Below are positions 17,232 to 24,740 of a DNA stretch of 64,000 bases, one piece after another. Each line of letters opens with the position of its first letter. Within the stretch, counting starts at the first letter, position 1. The translations under genes were made by a program, and so were the position numbers. The DNA lies in the NCBI GenBank assembly GCA_036388895.1, contig DASVQY010000075.1:62001-126000 (forward strand). The letters run 5' to 3'. Origin of the DNA: SXVE01 sp036388895 (GTDB taxonomy: Bacteria; Acidobacteriota; Blastocatellia; Pyrinomonadales; Pyrinomonadaceae). The notes below the pieces were generated by a model. It searched no databases, had not been told where the DNA came from, and saw nothing but the letters and a program-made list of their open reading frames with translations.

Positions 17232-18809
17232 ATGAAATTTAATAATTTTCGGGACGATATTTTTCTCTATCCTTTCCACATTCGCCGCTTGCTCTCCCTT
17301 TTTTTTATTTGTTTACTTTTCGCCGCTTCGACGATTGCCGCCGAAGATATTCAGCAAGCCGCAGAAGAGGAAAGCGTCCGGTTGACGAAACAAGCCGAAA
17401 AAATATCGAAAAAGGGAGACTTTGCCGAAGCCGAAAAACTTTTTCGCCGCGCGATTGAAGTAAATCCCCGCGCCTCCGCCGCCAAACTCAAACTCGCTTA
17501 TTTGCTTTTCAAACAAAGGCGTTTAATCGAAGCCTACGATTTGTCTTACGCGGTTGCCAAAGCCGAGCCGAAAAATTCGTATGCTTTCGCCGTTTTGGGC
17601 ATCACGCTTTTGAACGCCGGTAATTTCAAAGACGCGAGAACGTCAATTTACAATGCGATTAATTTGAATAAAAAAGAAGCATTAGCGTGGGCGGGACTCG
17701 GAATGCTCGATTTTTACGAAAACAGAATAAATCAGAGCCTCAATAGCTTGTACGAATCGGTCTATTACGAGCCGAACGAGCCGGATTTTATTTTTACTTT
17801 CGCGCAAGTCGCCGCTCGCGCCGAAAAATACAAAGAAGCCGCCGAAGCATATCGAAAATTTTTGAGCGTTTCGGAGGATTCCGACAAAGAACGACGCGAT
17901 CGAATCAAAGGACTTATAGGATTTTTGAATTATCTCGGAAACAAACAATCCTTGTATCTCCTGGACGGGGATGAAAAGTCTTCGGTCAACTTTAACTTAA
18001 CCAGAAACCGTCCGGTTATCGAATTGAAAGTCAATAATAAGGATGAGCCTTTGAAGTTCGTTTTAGACACCGGTTCGGGAATCTCGGTTATTTCCGACGA
18101 AACGGCGGAGCGGCTAAAAATCAAGCCGGTTGCCCGGGGAGGCTTTGCGAGAGGCATCGGCGGCGATGGTAAATTTGAAATCGTTTACGGTTTTCTTCGT
18201 TCGGTTGATATCGGCGCCGCGAGAATCAAAAATGTCCCGGTTTATATCCGCAAGTTTCACAATGACAGTGAAAAAGTTGACGGTTACATCGGGCTTTCGC
18301 TCATTTCAAAGTTTTTGACGACAATTGATTACGGTGGTTTAACGTTTTCCCTGATCAGAAAAAATTCGATTGAAAAAGCCAAATTTGCCGCTGATGAATT
18401 ATCTCTTCCGCTGCGACTTACTTCGAGCGGTTTTTTAAGCGGCGAAGTGCAGCTCGAAGGCGTCGAGGTTCCTTTGAATTTCATCGTTGACACGGGTGCC
18501 AGCGTTTCGGTTATTTCCGATGATTTAGCCGGTTCGCAAGAGATCAGCAATTTCGCGAAAGGCGAGAAAATGCGTGTTATCGGCGCGGCGGGAGTAACCG
18601 AAGACGTACCTTCATTTTTGCTTCCGCGCGTTACGTTCGGCACGCATTCGCGCGAGAGCATTACGGCGGTCGCGCTCGATTTGGATTTGATAAATGAAAC
18701 GTCGGGTTTTCAGCAAGCCGGAATTTTAGGCGGCAACTTCCTGAAAAATTACAGTTTGACGTTTGATTTTCAAAACTCTAAAGTGATTTTTGTACCTAAT
18801 AAAAAATAA
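17232..18809 (+). CDS. Exported TPR protein with two retropepsin-like aspartyl protease domains
   Basis: A 525-residue protein: hydrophobic signal or anchor (about 18-37), four or five TPR-like units (45-215), then two tandem aspartyl-protease half-domains. Each has its own active motif, D279-T-G-S (FVLDTGSGISVIS) and D420-T-G-A (FIVDTGASVSVIS), and its own downstream glycine-rich flap region (GIGGDGKFE; IGAAGVTED). Because retropepsins work as dimers of one DTG each, the two could form one enzyme in cis. The Shine-Dalgarno AAAGGAG lies 7 nt before the ATG. The location is likely periplasmic and the substrate is unknown. Confidence 0.85.
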   Translation: MKFNNFRDDIFLYPFHIRRLLSLFFICLLFAASTIAAEDIQQAAEEESVRLTKQAEKISKKGDFAEAEKLFRRAIEVNPRASAAKLKLAYLLFKQRRLIEAYDLSYAVAKAEPKNSYAFAVLGITLLNAGNFKDARTSIYNAINLNKKEALAWAGLGMLDFYENRINQSLNSLYESVYYEPNEPDFIFTFAQVAARAEKYKEAAEAYRKFLSVSEDSDKERRDRIKGLIGFLNYLGNKQSLYLLDGDEKSSVNFNLTRNRPVIELKVNNKDEPLKFVLDTGSGISVISDETAERLKIKPVARGGFARGIGGDGKFEIVYGFLRSVDIGAARIKNVPVYIRKFHNDSEKVDGYIGLSLISKFLTTIDYGGLTFSLIRKNSIEKAKFAADELSLPLRLTSSGFLSGEVQLEGVEVPLNFIVDTGASVSVISDDLAGSQEISNFAKGEKMRVIGAAGVTEDVPSFLLPRVTFGTHSRESITAVALDLDLINETSGFQQAGILGGNFLKNYSLTFDFQNSKVIFVPNKK

Positions 18810-18870
18810 GTTCAAAGTTCAAGGTTTAAAGCTCAATTTTGATTTTCTACTTTGAGCTTTGAGCCTTGAG
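18810..18870. repeat. Intergenic inverted repeat, TTCAAAG-word type
   Basis: The left arm (18810-18836) is made of 7-8 bp words (AGTTCAAAGTTCAAGGTTTA) and the right arm (18850-18870, CTTTGAGCTTTGAGCCTTGA) is its near reverse complement, with a 13-nt loop. The right arm ends in GAG, which forms the Shine-Dalgarno of the PIN-domain gene. Confidence 0.75.
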
Positions 18871-18873
18871 AAG

Positions 18874-19332
18874 ATGAAACTTAGTTTATACCTGGAAACT
18901 TCGGTCGTCGGAGCTTATCTTGACAACGGCGAGCCTTTTCGCCGCGATTTGACCATCCGCTGGTGGGAGCACGAGCTTTCCGAATATCGCGCGTTCAGTT
19001 CGATTCTGGTGCGGCGCGAGCTCGAACGAGTCGCCGAGCCGCACCGCACCGGTTATCTCAATCTTATAAAGCCGCTCGAACAGCTCGAGTTTGCAGAAGA
19101 AGCGGCGATTTTAGCCGAAGGCTATATTTCGCGCGGCATTTTTCACCGCAAATTTATTGCCGACGCGCTTCACGTCGCGCTCGCCTCGTTTCACAAAATT
19201 GATTACCTGGTGACGTGGAATTTCGGGCATCTGGCAAATGTTCGTAAACAAGCCCGAATTCGGCTTTTTAATACCGCTGCGGGATTTTTTTCGCCCGTCA
19301 TCGTCACGCCCGAATTTCTTGTTCACAGTTGA
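18874..19332 (+). CDS. PIN-domain nuclease (VapC-like)
   Basis: A 152-residue PIN-fold protein. The N-terminus MKLSLYLETSVVGAYLD carries the first acidic residue as ET rather than the common DT, as in one VapC-like subgroup. The second acidic cluster is near EEAAILAEGYI, and the third is in FIADALHVALASFHKIDYLVTWNFGHLAN. The ATG at 18874 is preferred over a TTG five codons upstream because it follows GAGAAG. A small gene 60 bp downstream is the probable antitoxin. It is likely an RNase of a type II toxin-antitoxin pair. Confidence 0.8.
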   Translation: MKLSLYLETSVVGAYLDNGEPFRRDLTIRWWEHELSEYRAFSSILVRRELERVAEPHRTGYLNLIKPLEQLEFAEEAAILAEGYISRGIFHRKFIADALHVALASFHKIDYLVTWNFGHLANVRKQARIRLFNTAAGFFSPVIVTPEFLVHS

Positions 19333-19392
19333 TAAGATTTGACGGGTTGACGATTGATAATTTACGCCTGACAATTAATATTGGGAGTCTTT

Positions 19393-19590
19393 ATGTATCG
19401 CCGACCTAAATTTTTAGAAGTTTTACTCGAAATCCGGCAGGAAATGGCGCGCGATGCCGATTACGATGTAGATTTGTTCGCCGAAATGGTTCGTTCCGGC
19501 AAAATTGCGGAAAATGAAAAAATTCACGCTATAACCGAAACCGATTCGAGCGACGAAAAATCAAAACCCGAAATCAAAATAAATCGCTGA
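19393..19590 (+). CDS. Small protein, probable antitoxin partner of the PIN nuclease
   Basis: A 65-residue charged protein (MYRRPKFLEVLLEIRQEM, ADYDVDLFAEMVRSGK) with a Shine-Dalgarno GGGAG 7 nt before the ATG. Proteins with this N-terminal core are often found beside PIN genes, from recall. The order is toxin then antitoxin, the reverse of the usual order. The acidic, lysine-rich tail looks disordered. Function as an antitoxin is inferred from position. Confidence 0.65.
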   Translation: MYRRPKFLEVLLEIRQEMARDADYDVDLFAEMVRSGKIAENEKIHAITETDSSDEKSKPEIKINR

Positions 19591-19626
19591 TCGAAAAATC
19601 AGTTGTTCGCCCGTTGATTATAATTT

Positions 19627-20415
19627 ATGGAAATCGTTTTTGACGCAATCGGCATCGAAATTGCCAATGAAACCGCATTCAATGATTTGGCGGAAACAAT
19701 CGGCAGCCGGGGCGAAGTGTCTCGCTTGACGCGCAAAAGCGGAATTCTGCACGGACGCTGTTTGAAATTGGGTGAAGGTTTGGAAGTTTGGTCAGTGCTT
19801 TACGAATCGGAATCCGGCGAAGTGTCTTTCGCTAATTATCGCCCCGGTTTCCGCGCAAAATTCTCGCAGAAAATCACGCCCTGGATATTAACCGAAATTG
19901 ATACGGAAGGCGAAGCCGTCGTTCACGGCTTTATTGCCGATACGGAAACGGAAGTATTATTTGAATTGCAGAATTTAACCGAAGTCGGACCTGAGATTTT
20001 CGACCAAAACGTTTTGAGCGTCGGTTTGTGCGGTCTGGCGTACCGCGCGGAAGTGTTGAAAACGGCGGAGAAAGGTTTTTGGCGCTCTTACGACGAAATC
20101 GTTTTGAATGTTGTGGCGAGCGAAAATGATTGGAGCTTGTGCGGCAGAATTCTGGCTTTCAATTCGCTTCGCAATCATCTGTCGGGCAATGATTTGTATT
20201 GGATTTACCTAGATTTAGGCGAATTCAAAATCGAAGTTCTGGTTAATCAAAGGGCTTTGAAAGGCGGTAATTTGTGCGTCGGCGCGTACTTCAAAACGGA
20301 TGTCTGGCTGCAGGGTCATATTGTAAATGGAAACTCGGCGCGCAATTCTTACGAAGGCATTGATCGGCGGCACCGCACGGCAGATTTCTGGAAGAATTTT
20401 AAGAGATTAAATTAG
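19627..20415 (+). CDS. Conserved hypothetical protein
   Basis: A 262-residue soluble protein, not recognised. It has no signal peptide or membrane segment, is rich in aromatic and acidic residues, and contains a central segment ILTEIDTEGEAVVHGFIADT and a C-terminal SLRNHLSGNDLYWIYLDLG. The repeated beta pattern suggests a mostly beta fold. The start ATG at 19627 has no good Shine-Dalgarno and lies 36 bp after the antitoxin-like gene, so it could be the third gene of that transcript. No catalytic motif was found. Confidence 0.7.
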   Translation: MEIVFDAIGIEIANETAFNDLAETIGSRGEVSRLTRKSGILHGRCLKLGEGLEVWSVLYESESGEVSFANYRPGFRAKFSQKITPWILTEIDTEGEAVVHGFIADTETEVLFELQNLTEVGPEIFDQNVLSVGLCGLAYRAEVLKTAEKGFWRSYDEIVLNVVASENDWSLCGRILAFNSLRNHLSGNDLYWIYLDLGEFKIEVLVNQRALKGGNLCVGAYFKTDVWLQGHIVNGNSARNSYEGIDRRHRTADFWKNFKRLN

Positions 20416-20595
20416 AGAGTTTACGAAGTTGCAGAAAATGATTTGTCGCCGAAACCGCAATCACGAACGTTTCGAAGATTCACTGTAAAACTTTACAAAA
20501 TCTGATTAAAATAATTATTAATTGCAAAAAATCGCAATTTGGATAAATGCGTTTATTAATTATTTGTAAATTTCGTTCGTTTCTTTTCTGGTAAA

Positions 20596-21156
20596 ATGCG
20601 TCGTTATTTGTTGTCCAGCCTGATAATTTTAATCATCGGCTCAATCGCCGGTTTGTATTCTTTTTATAATTATTGGGTTCACCGCTACGATGAATTGATC
20701 ACGCGGCAGGCGGGAATTTACCGGCTGGACGAAAAATTGGTCTGGAGCGTGATTTACGAAGAGACTTTTTTCCGCGCCTGGAAAATCGGTGCCGCCGAAG
20801 AAATCGGATTGATGCAGGTGACGCCGACTGTGGCGCGGGAATGGGCGAAAGAAACCGGATTCAAGGAATTTGAAAAACAAACCGCCGAAAACGTCAACGA
20901 ATTTTTGCGCGACCCGCAAAGAAATATTCAGGTAGGAAGCTGGTATCTTGAGAAAAAACGCGAAAGATATCGCGGTTATCCGGCGGAAAAGGCGATGATG
21001 CTCGCCGCATATAACGCCGGCGCGAGCCGTGTCGAAGAATGGTCGAAGGACACCGATCCCGCCAAACTTTCCGAAGCCGAATTTATCGAACGAATCAATA
21101 TTCCTTCGACAAAATCATACGTTTCGTCAATTTTAGAGCGATATCGAGCGGAATAA
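20596..21156 (+). CDS. Membrane-anchored lytic transglycosylase (SLT domain)
   Basis: A 186-residue protein with an N-terminal membrane anchor (residues 5-25) and a compact SLT lysozyme-like domain. The catalytic glutamate lies in VIYEETFFRAW. The substrate-binding motifs are GLMQVTP and MMLAAYNAGASRVEEW, as in the C-terminal domain of Slt/MltE enzymes. It would cleave glycan strands in the periplasm to give 1,6-anhydro ends. The gene appears monocistronic. A word-repeat spacer follows. Confidence 0.9.
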   Translation: MRRYLLSSLIILIIGSIAGLYSFYNYWVHRYDELITRQAGIYRLDEKLVWSVIYEETFFRAWKIGAAEEIGLMQVTPTVAREWAKETGFKEFEKQTAENVNEFLRDPQRNIQVGSWYLEKKRERYRGYPAEKAMMLAAYNAGASRVEEWSKDTDPAKLSEAEFIERINIPSTKSYVSSILERYRAE

Positions 21157-21171
21157 AAAATATAAGCGAAG

Positions 21172-21304
21172 TGCAAAATTAAGAATTCAAAATTGAAAAT
21201 GTAAAATCAGAAATGCGAAATTAAAGATGTAAAATTGATGATCTTACTCCTTTTTTTGATTTTTTAATTTTGCATTCTTAATTTAGCTTTTGCATTTTTA
21301 ATTT
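21172..21304. repeat. Intergenic inverted repeat, AAATTAAGAAT-word type
   Basis: Copies of CAAAATTAAGAATT-like units of about 14 bp (five in a row from 21174) face an inverted set ending just before the next start codon. The best arms are 21176-21194 and 21266-21284, which are complementary at 18 of 19 positions. It fills the whole spacer before the deaminase gene. Confidence 0.75.
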
Positions 21305-22657
21305 ATGAAACTGTTTGCCGCCGACTTCGTTCTGCCGATTTCTTCCGAACCGATCAAGAACGGCGCAGTCGTTGTTGAAAAAGATGTAATTACGGCGGTC
21401 GGAAATCGTCAGGAACTCGCGAAAAAATACCCGCAGGCAAAACACGAAAACTTCGGCGAAGCCGTTATTCTTCCCAGTTTTATAAATTCCCATTCGCATC
21501 TGGAAATAACGGCGATGCGCGGCTTTCTCGATACGGTCGAACACGATTTCTACGCCTGGCTGATAAAATTAACGACCACACGCGGCGAAAGACTAACCGA
21601 CGAAGACATCGAAACAGCCGCGATTTTCGGCGCGCTCGAAGGCGCAAAAGCCGGAGTAACGTGTTTCGGAGACATCGGCAGATTCGGCAAAGCCGGTTTT
21701 CAGGCATTGAAAACAAACGGCTTGCGCGGCGTTTTGTTTCAGGAAACCGAGTTTTCACCGGACAACAAAACGGCAGACGTGGATTTCGAGAAACTTGTAG
21801 GGAAGTTTATTGAGTTAAAAGAAACCGAAACGAATCTCGTCAAAGTCGGACTTTCGCCGCACGCGCCTTACACGGTCAGCCGCAAACTTTTTGAAAAAAT
21901 CGCCGAATACGCTTTGAGCGAAAATATAAAAATCTCGGTTCACGCCGCCGAATCGAGCGAAGAACAGAATTTAATGCTGAACGGTGCCGGATTTTTCGCA
22001 TCGGTTTATCAAAAATACGGCTACGAATGGCACAGCCCGAATTGCACTTCAATCGAGTATCTAAAAAAAACGGGAATCTTGGGCACGAAACCGCTTCTGG
22101 CGCACTGCGTTAAAGTTTCGGACAGAGATATTGAATTGATTGCCGAAAGCGATTCGAGAATCGCGCATTGCCCGAAATCGAACGCGAAATTCGGGCACGG
22201 CATCGCGCCGCTGGAAAAGTTTCTGAACGCTGGAATTCGCGTTGGTTTCGGAAGCGATTCGGTGGCGAGCAATAATGTCTGCGACATTTTGGAAGAAGCG
22301 CGTTTCGGCGTTCTTTCGGCGCGAAATCTAGGCGATAAAAAACGTTTTATCGAACCGCGCGAGGCAATCGAGACGGCAACGCTCGGCGGCGCGAAGGCAA
22401 TGGGATTAGAAAGAGAAATCGGGACGCTCGAAACCGGAAAGCGCGCCGATTTAATCGTCGTTTCGCTCGAACAAATTGCGCAGCAGCCGATTCACGACGT
22501 TTACTCCGCATTGCTTTTCGCATCGAACGCGCGCGATGTTCGTTTAACAATGGTGGCGGGCGAAGAAGTATACCGCGACGGCGAATGCAAAAAAGTTGAC
22601 GAAACGGAAATAAAAGCAAAAATGCGTGAAATCAGAGATAAAATGCGCGAAACTTAA
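21305..22657 (+). CDS. mqnX: Amidohydrolase-family deaminase, probably aminodeoxyfutalosine deaminase (MqnX)
   Basis: A 450-residue metal-dependent deaminase of the cytosine deaminase/MtaD/MqnX group. Metal and substrate motifs are in order: H63-S-H65 (NSHSHLEIT), SPHAPYTVS, HAAES, LLAHCV, HCPKSNAKFGHG, and GFGSDSVASNN with the catalytic aspartate. The NSHSHLE start and a mqnD gene in the same window favour aminofutalosine deamination in menaquinone synthesis. Related enzymes act on methylthioadenosine or guanine, so the substrate is inferred. No Shine-Dalgarno is seen; the start lies at the edge of a repeat element. Confidence 0.75.
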   Translation: MKLFAADFVLPISSEPIKNGAVVVEKDVITAVGNRQELAKKYPQAKHENFGEAVILPSFINSHSHLEITAMRGFLDTVEHDFYAWLIKLTTTRGERLTDEDIETAAIFGALEGAKAGVTCFGDIGRFGKAGFQALKTNGLRGVLFQETEFSPDNKTADVDFEKLVGKFIELKETETNLVKVGLSPHAPYTVSRKLFEKIAEYALSENIKISVHAAESSEEQNLMLNGAGFFASVYQKYGYEWHSPNCTSIEYLKKTGILGTKPLLAHCVKVSDRDIELIAESDSRIAHCPKSNAKFGHGIAPLEKFLNAGIRVGFGSDSVASNNVCDILEEARFGVLSARNLGDKKRFIEPREAIETATLGGAKAMGLEREIGTLETGKRADLIVVSLEQIAQQPIHDVYSALLFASNARDVRLTMVAGEEVYRDGECKKVDETEIKAKMREIRDKMRET

Positions 22658-22721
22658 ATTTGCAAGTTTTCCGAAAAACGAGCGTTCCTGAAATGGCTTC
22701 AAAAAAAGCCGAGAGGTAATT

Positions 22722-23630
22722 ATGACAAAATATAAAGCGTTATTAATATTCGGTTTATTTACAGTTTTTATTTTCGGAACCGCCGCGCAATCGGATTGCG
22801 ATTCAAAAAAGAATAAAAATGCGCCTGTTAATACTAATTCTAACGGTGATGCGATGAGCGACAATAAAAAACCTGCGAAAACTCCGCGAAACGGCAGCGC
22901 CGAAGTAAAAACGCTTGCCGAAGGTTCTTTCGGCAAAATCGAACAGCCGTTTTTGTTCGTCGTTCGTTCAGCCGAAACTTATCGTCAACTGCAAAACGTT
23001 TTTGCAGAGCTTCCGCCCGATCCCGGCATTAATTTCGACGAACAAGCGGTAATCGCCGCTTTTGCCGGAACAAAAAGCACCGGCGGTTATTCTGTGGAAA
23101 TAAAAAAGTCCGGCGAAAAAGTTTCGGTTTCCGTCGTTAATCCGCCGAAAGACGCAATGCTGACGCAGGCATTAACTATGCCCTACCAAGTCGCGATAGT
23201 TCCGGTTGAAGCGGAGAAAGGTCTGAAATTGGAAGTTTCCACCGATTGGAAAAACGCGGCGCAAACCTTCAAATTAAGCTCCGGCGAGTTTGAGTCATCG
23301 GGCGGCTTCGCGGGTCGTTTGAAGAAATTTACGGCTCAGGGAACGATAAATGTTTGGCGTTTTGAAGATCTGGTTACGTTTGACTTTAATCTTTCCGGCG
23401 CGGATAAAAATATGCAGCTTACCGAAATGGCTTCGGGCGTTGCGAAAAACGGAAAAATTGATTTAGTGCGGCTGGACGCGGGAAGTTTCTCGGAAGGTCC
23501 GAAACCGCCGGTAAAAGCGACCGGAACGATTGCGGACGATAAATTAACTTTGACGCTTGAACCGCTTCCGACAAATATTCGCGACGGATTTCAGGTGAGC
23601 GGAAAACTCGAAGCCGTCAAGAGCAAATAA
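22722..23630 (+). CDS. Secreted PrcB-C-domain protein
   Basis: A 302-residue exported protein. The signal peptide (LIFGLFTVFIFGTAAQ) precedes a low-complexity N/K-rich linker (DSKKNKNAPVNTNSNGD). A PrcB C-terminal-type domain follows, with the hallmark AVIAAFAGTKSTGGYSVEI at about residues 110-130 (family recalled from the protease-complex subunit PrcB of Treponema). A second beta-rich half (residues 190-300, INVWRFEDLVTFDFNLSG) is not recognised. The Shine-Dalgarno is GAGAGG. A role as protease partner or inhibitor in the envelope is inferred only. Confidence 0.8.
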   Translation: MTKYKALLIFGLFTVFIFGTAAQSDCDSKKNKNAPVNTNSNGDAMSDNKKPAKTPRNGSAEVKTLAEGSFGKIEQPFLFVVRSAETYRQLQNVFAELPPDPGINFDEQAVIAAFAGTKSTGGYSVEIKKSGEKVSVSVVNPPKDAMLTQALTMPYQVAIVPVEAEKGLKLEVSTDWKNAAQTFKLSSGEFESSGGFAGRLKKFTAQGTINVWRFEDLVTFDFNLSGADKNMQLTEMASGVAKNGKIDLVRLDAGSFSEGPKPPVKATGTIADDKLTLTLEPLPTNIRDGFQVSGKLEAVKSK

Positions 23631-23643
23631 CAGCAAAAGGCAC

Positions 23644-23735
23644 AAAGAAATTTCAGCCACGAACAAACCCGAAAAGCCGCGAAATAAAAAACAAAAATTT
23701 TGTGTCAAACGGTGTCTGTTCGTGGCTGATTTCTT
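23644..23735. repeat. Intergenic inverted repeat, GCCACGAA-word type
   Basis: The left arm AAAGAAATTTCAGCCACGAA (from 23644) and right arm TTCGTGGCTGATTTCTTT (to 23735) are almost fully complementary, with words GCCACGAA, GCCGCGAA between. It lies between two converging genes and may end both transcripts. The vocabulary resembles the element at 1624-1741. Confidence 0.75.
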
Positions 23736-23765
23736 TAAGTTTTTGAATTTTCAGCAACTGTTATT

Positions 23766-24656
23766 TTATTTCAACGTATCCAGCAATTCTCTCTGCAAAT
23801 CGTTCGGCGTCCAGTCGTTTCCGGCAACAATTTTCGTAACTTTGCCTTCGGGCGAAATAACCGCCGTACGAAGCGAATGATTGAATTGCGTTTTGTCCCG
23901 TTCGTCAACTTCGTAGCGCAGACCGAAAAAGTCTGCGATGCTGCGAACTTCTTTTTCGTTTCCGACCGCCAGTTGCCAAACCGTAAAATCCGGCTTCGCA
24001 TTTTTCCCCAAATAACCTTGTCCGTATTGCCGAAGTTTTTCCGGCGTATCGGTTTCGGGGTCGAACGAAACGCTCAAAAGACGAACTTTATCTTTCATTT
24101 CCGGATCGTTGTTAAGCTGCAGAGCCAAATCTGAAAAATTTCTCGACATTGCTATACAATAATCCGGCAGCGGACAGCGAGAATAAATAAAAGTAATCGC
24201 CAGGGCTTTGCCGCGAAAATCTTTTGTGGAAATGCGCTTTCCGTCTTGATTGACGAGCGTAAAATCCGGAATTTCCTTGCCGATCTGCGCGAATCTATCG
24301 TCCGTCGCCGGAGGCGGCTGATTCGGATTTGGCGCGGCTAGTATGCCGATGTTTTCCAACCAGTAAGGGTCTTTGGCGGCGTTGTCAACGACGAGTTCGC
24401 CGCGAATCTCCGCGCCCGGCGTTAAATCTTCCCAAACCCAATCTTCGTGAATCGGAAAATCCATCGTCATCGCTTCCATAAATCCGGGAATATCTTCGTG
24501 CGCGACGGTCGCCTTTTTCGCGGCTTTGTCTACGGCGACGACCTTGCCCTTCAAACTGTAACGCTTCGCGTCAGCCGACGCCTTCGGCGGCGTTTCGGCT
24601 TTCTGGCAAGCCGTAAAAAGAAATATTGCTGATAAAAATACAAGTAAATAACGCAT
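23766..24656 (-). CDS. Sco1/SenC lipoprotein with N-terminal copper-binding-type domain
   Basis: A 296-residue lipoprotein: lipobox FTAC with C17, a small beta domain with HEDIPGFMEAMTMDFPI (residues about 45-110, as in CusF/CopK-like metal-binding domains), then a thioredoxin-fold Sco domain. The Sco copper site appears as CPLPDYC (CX5C, not the classical CX3C) with the distal histidine in FNHSLRTAV. Sco proteins load copper into the CuA site of cytochrome oxidase. The lipoprotein start at 24654-24656 is chosen over an upstream ATG that adds 26 residues without a signal. Confidence 0.9.
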   Translation of the reverse strand: MRYLLVFLSAIFLFTACQKAETPPKASADAKRYSLKGKVVAVDKAAKKATVAHEDIPGFMEAMTMDFPIHEDWVWEDLTPGAEIRGELVVDNAAKDPYWLENIGILAAPNPNQPPPATDDRFAQIGKEIPDFTLVNQDGKRISTKDFRGKALAITFIYSRCPLPDYCIAMSRNFSDLALQLNNDPEMKDKVRLLSVSFDPETDTPEKLRQYGQGYLGKNAKPDFTVWQLAVGNEKEVRSIADFFGLRYEVDERDKTQFNHSLRTAVISPEGKVTKIVAGNDWTPNDLQRELLDTLK

Positions 24657-24740
24657 AAAATTTGATTGTTTATAAACGGGGTTTAATTTTAGATTATTTT
24701 TCAGACCGGAAAATTGCAACGCGAAAAAAAGCACATTCGC

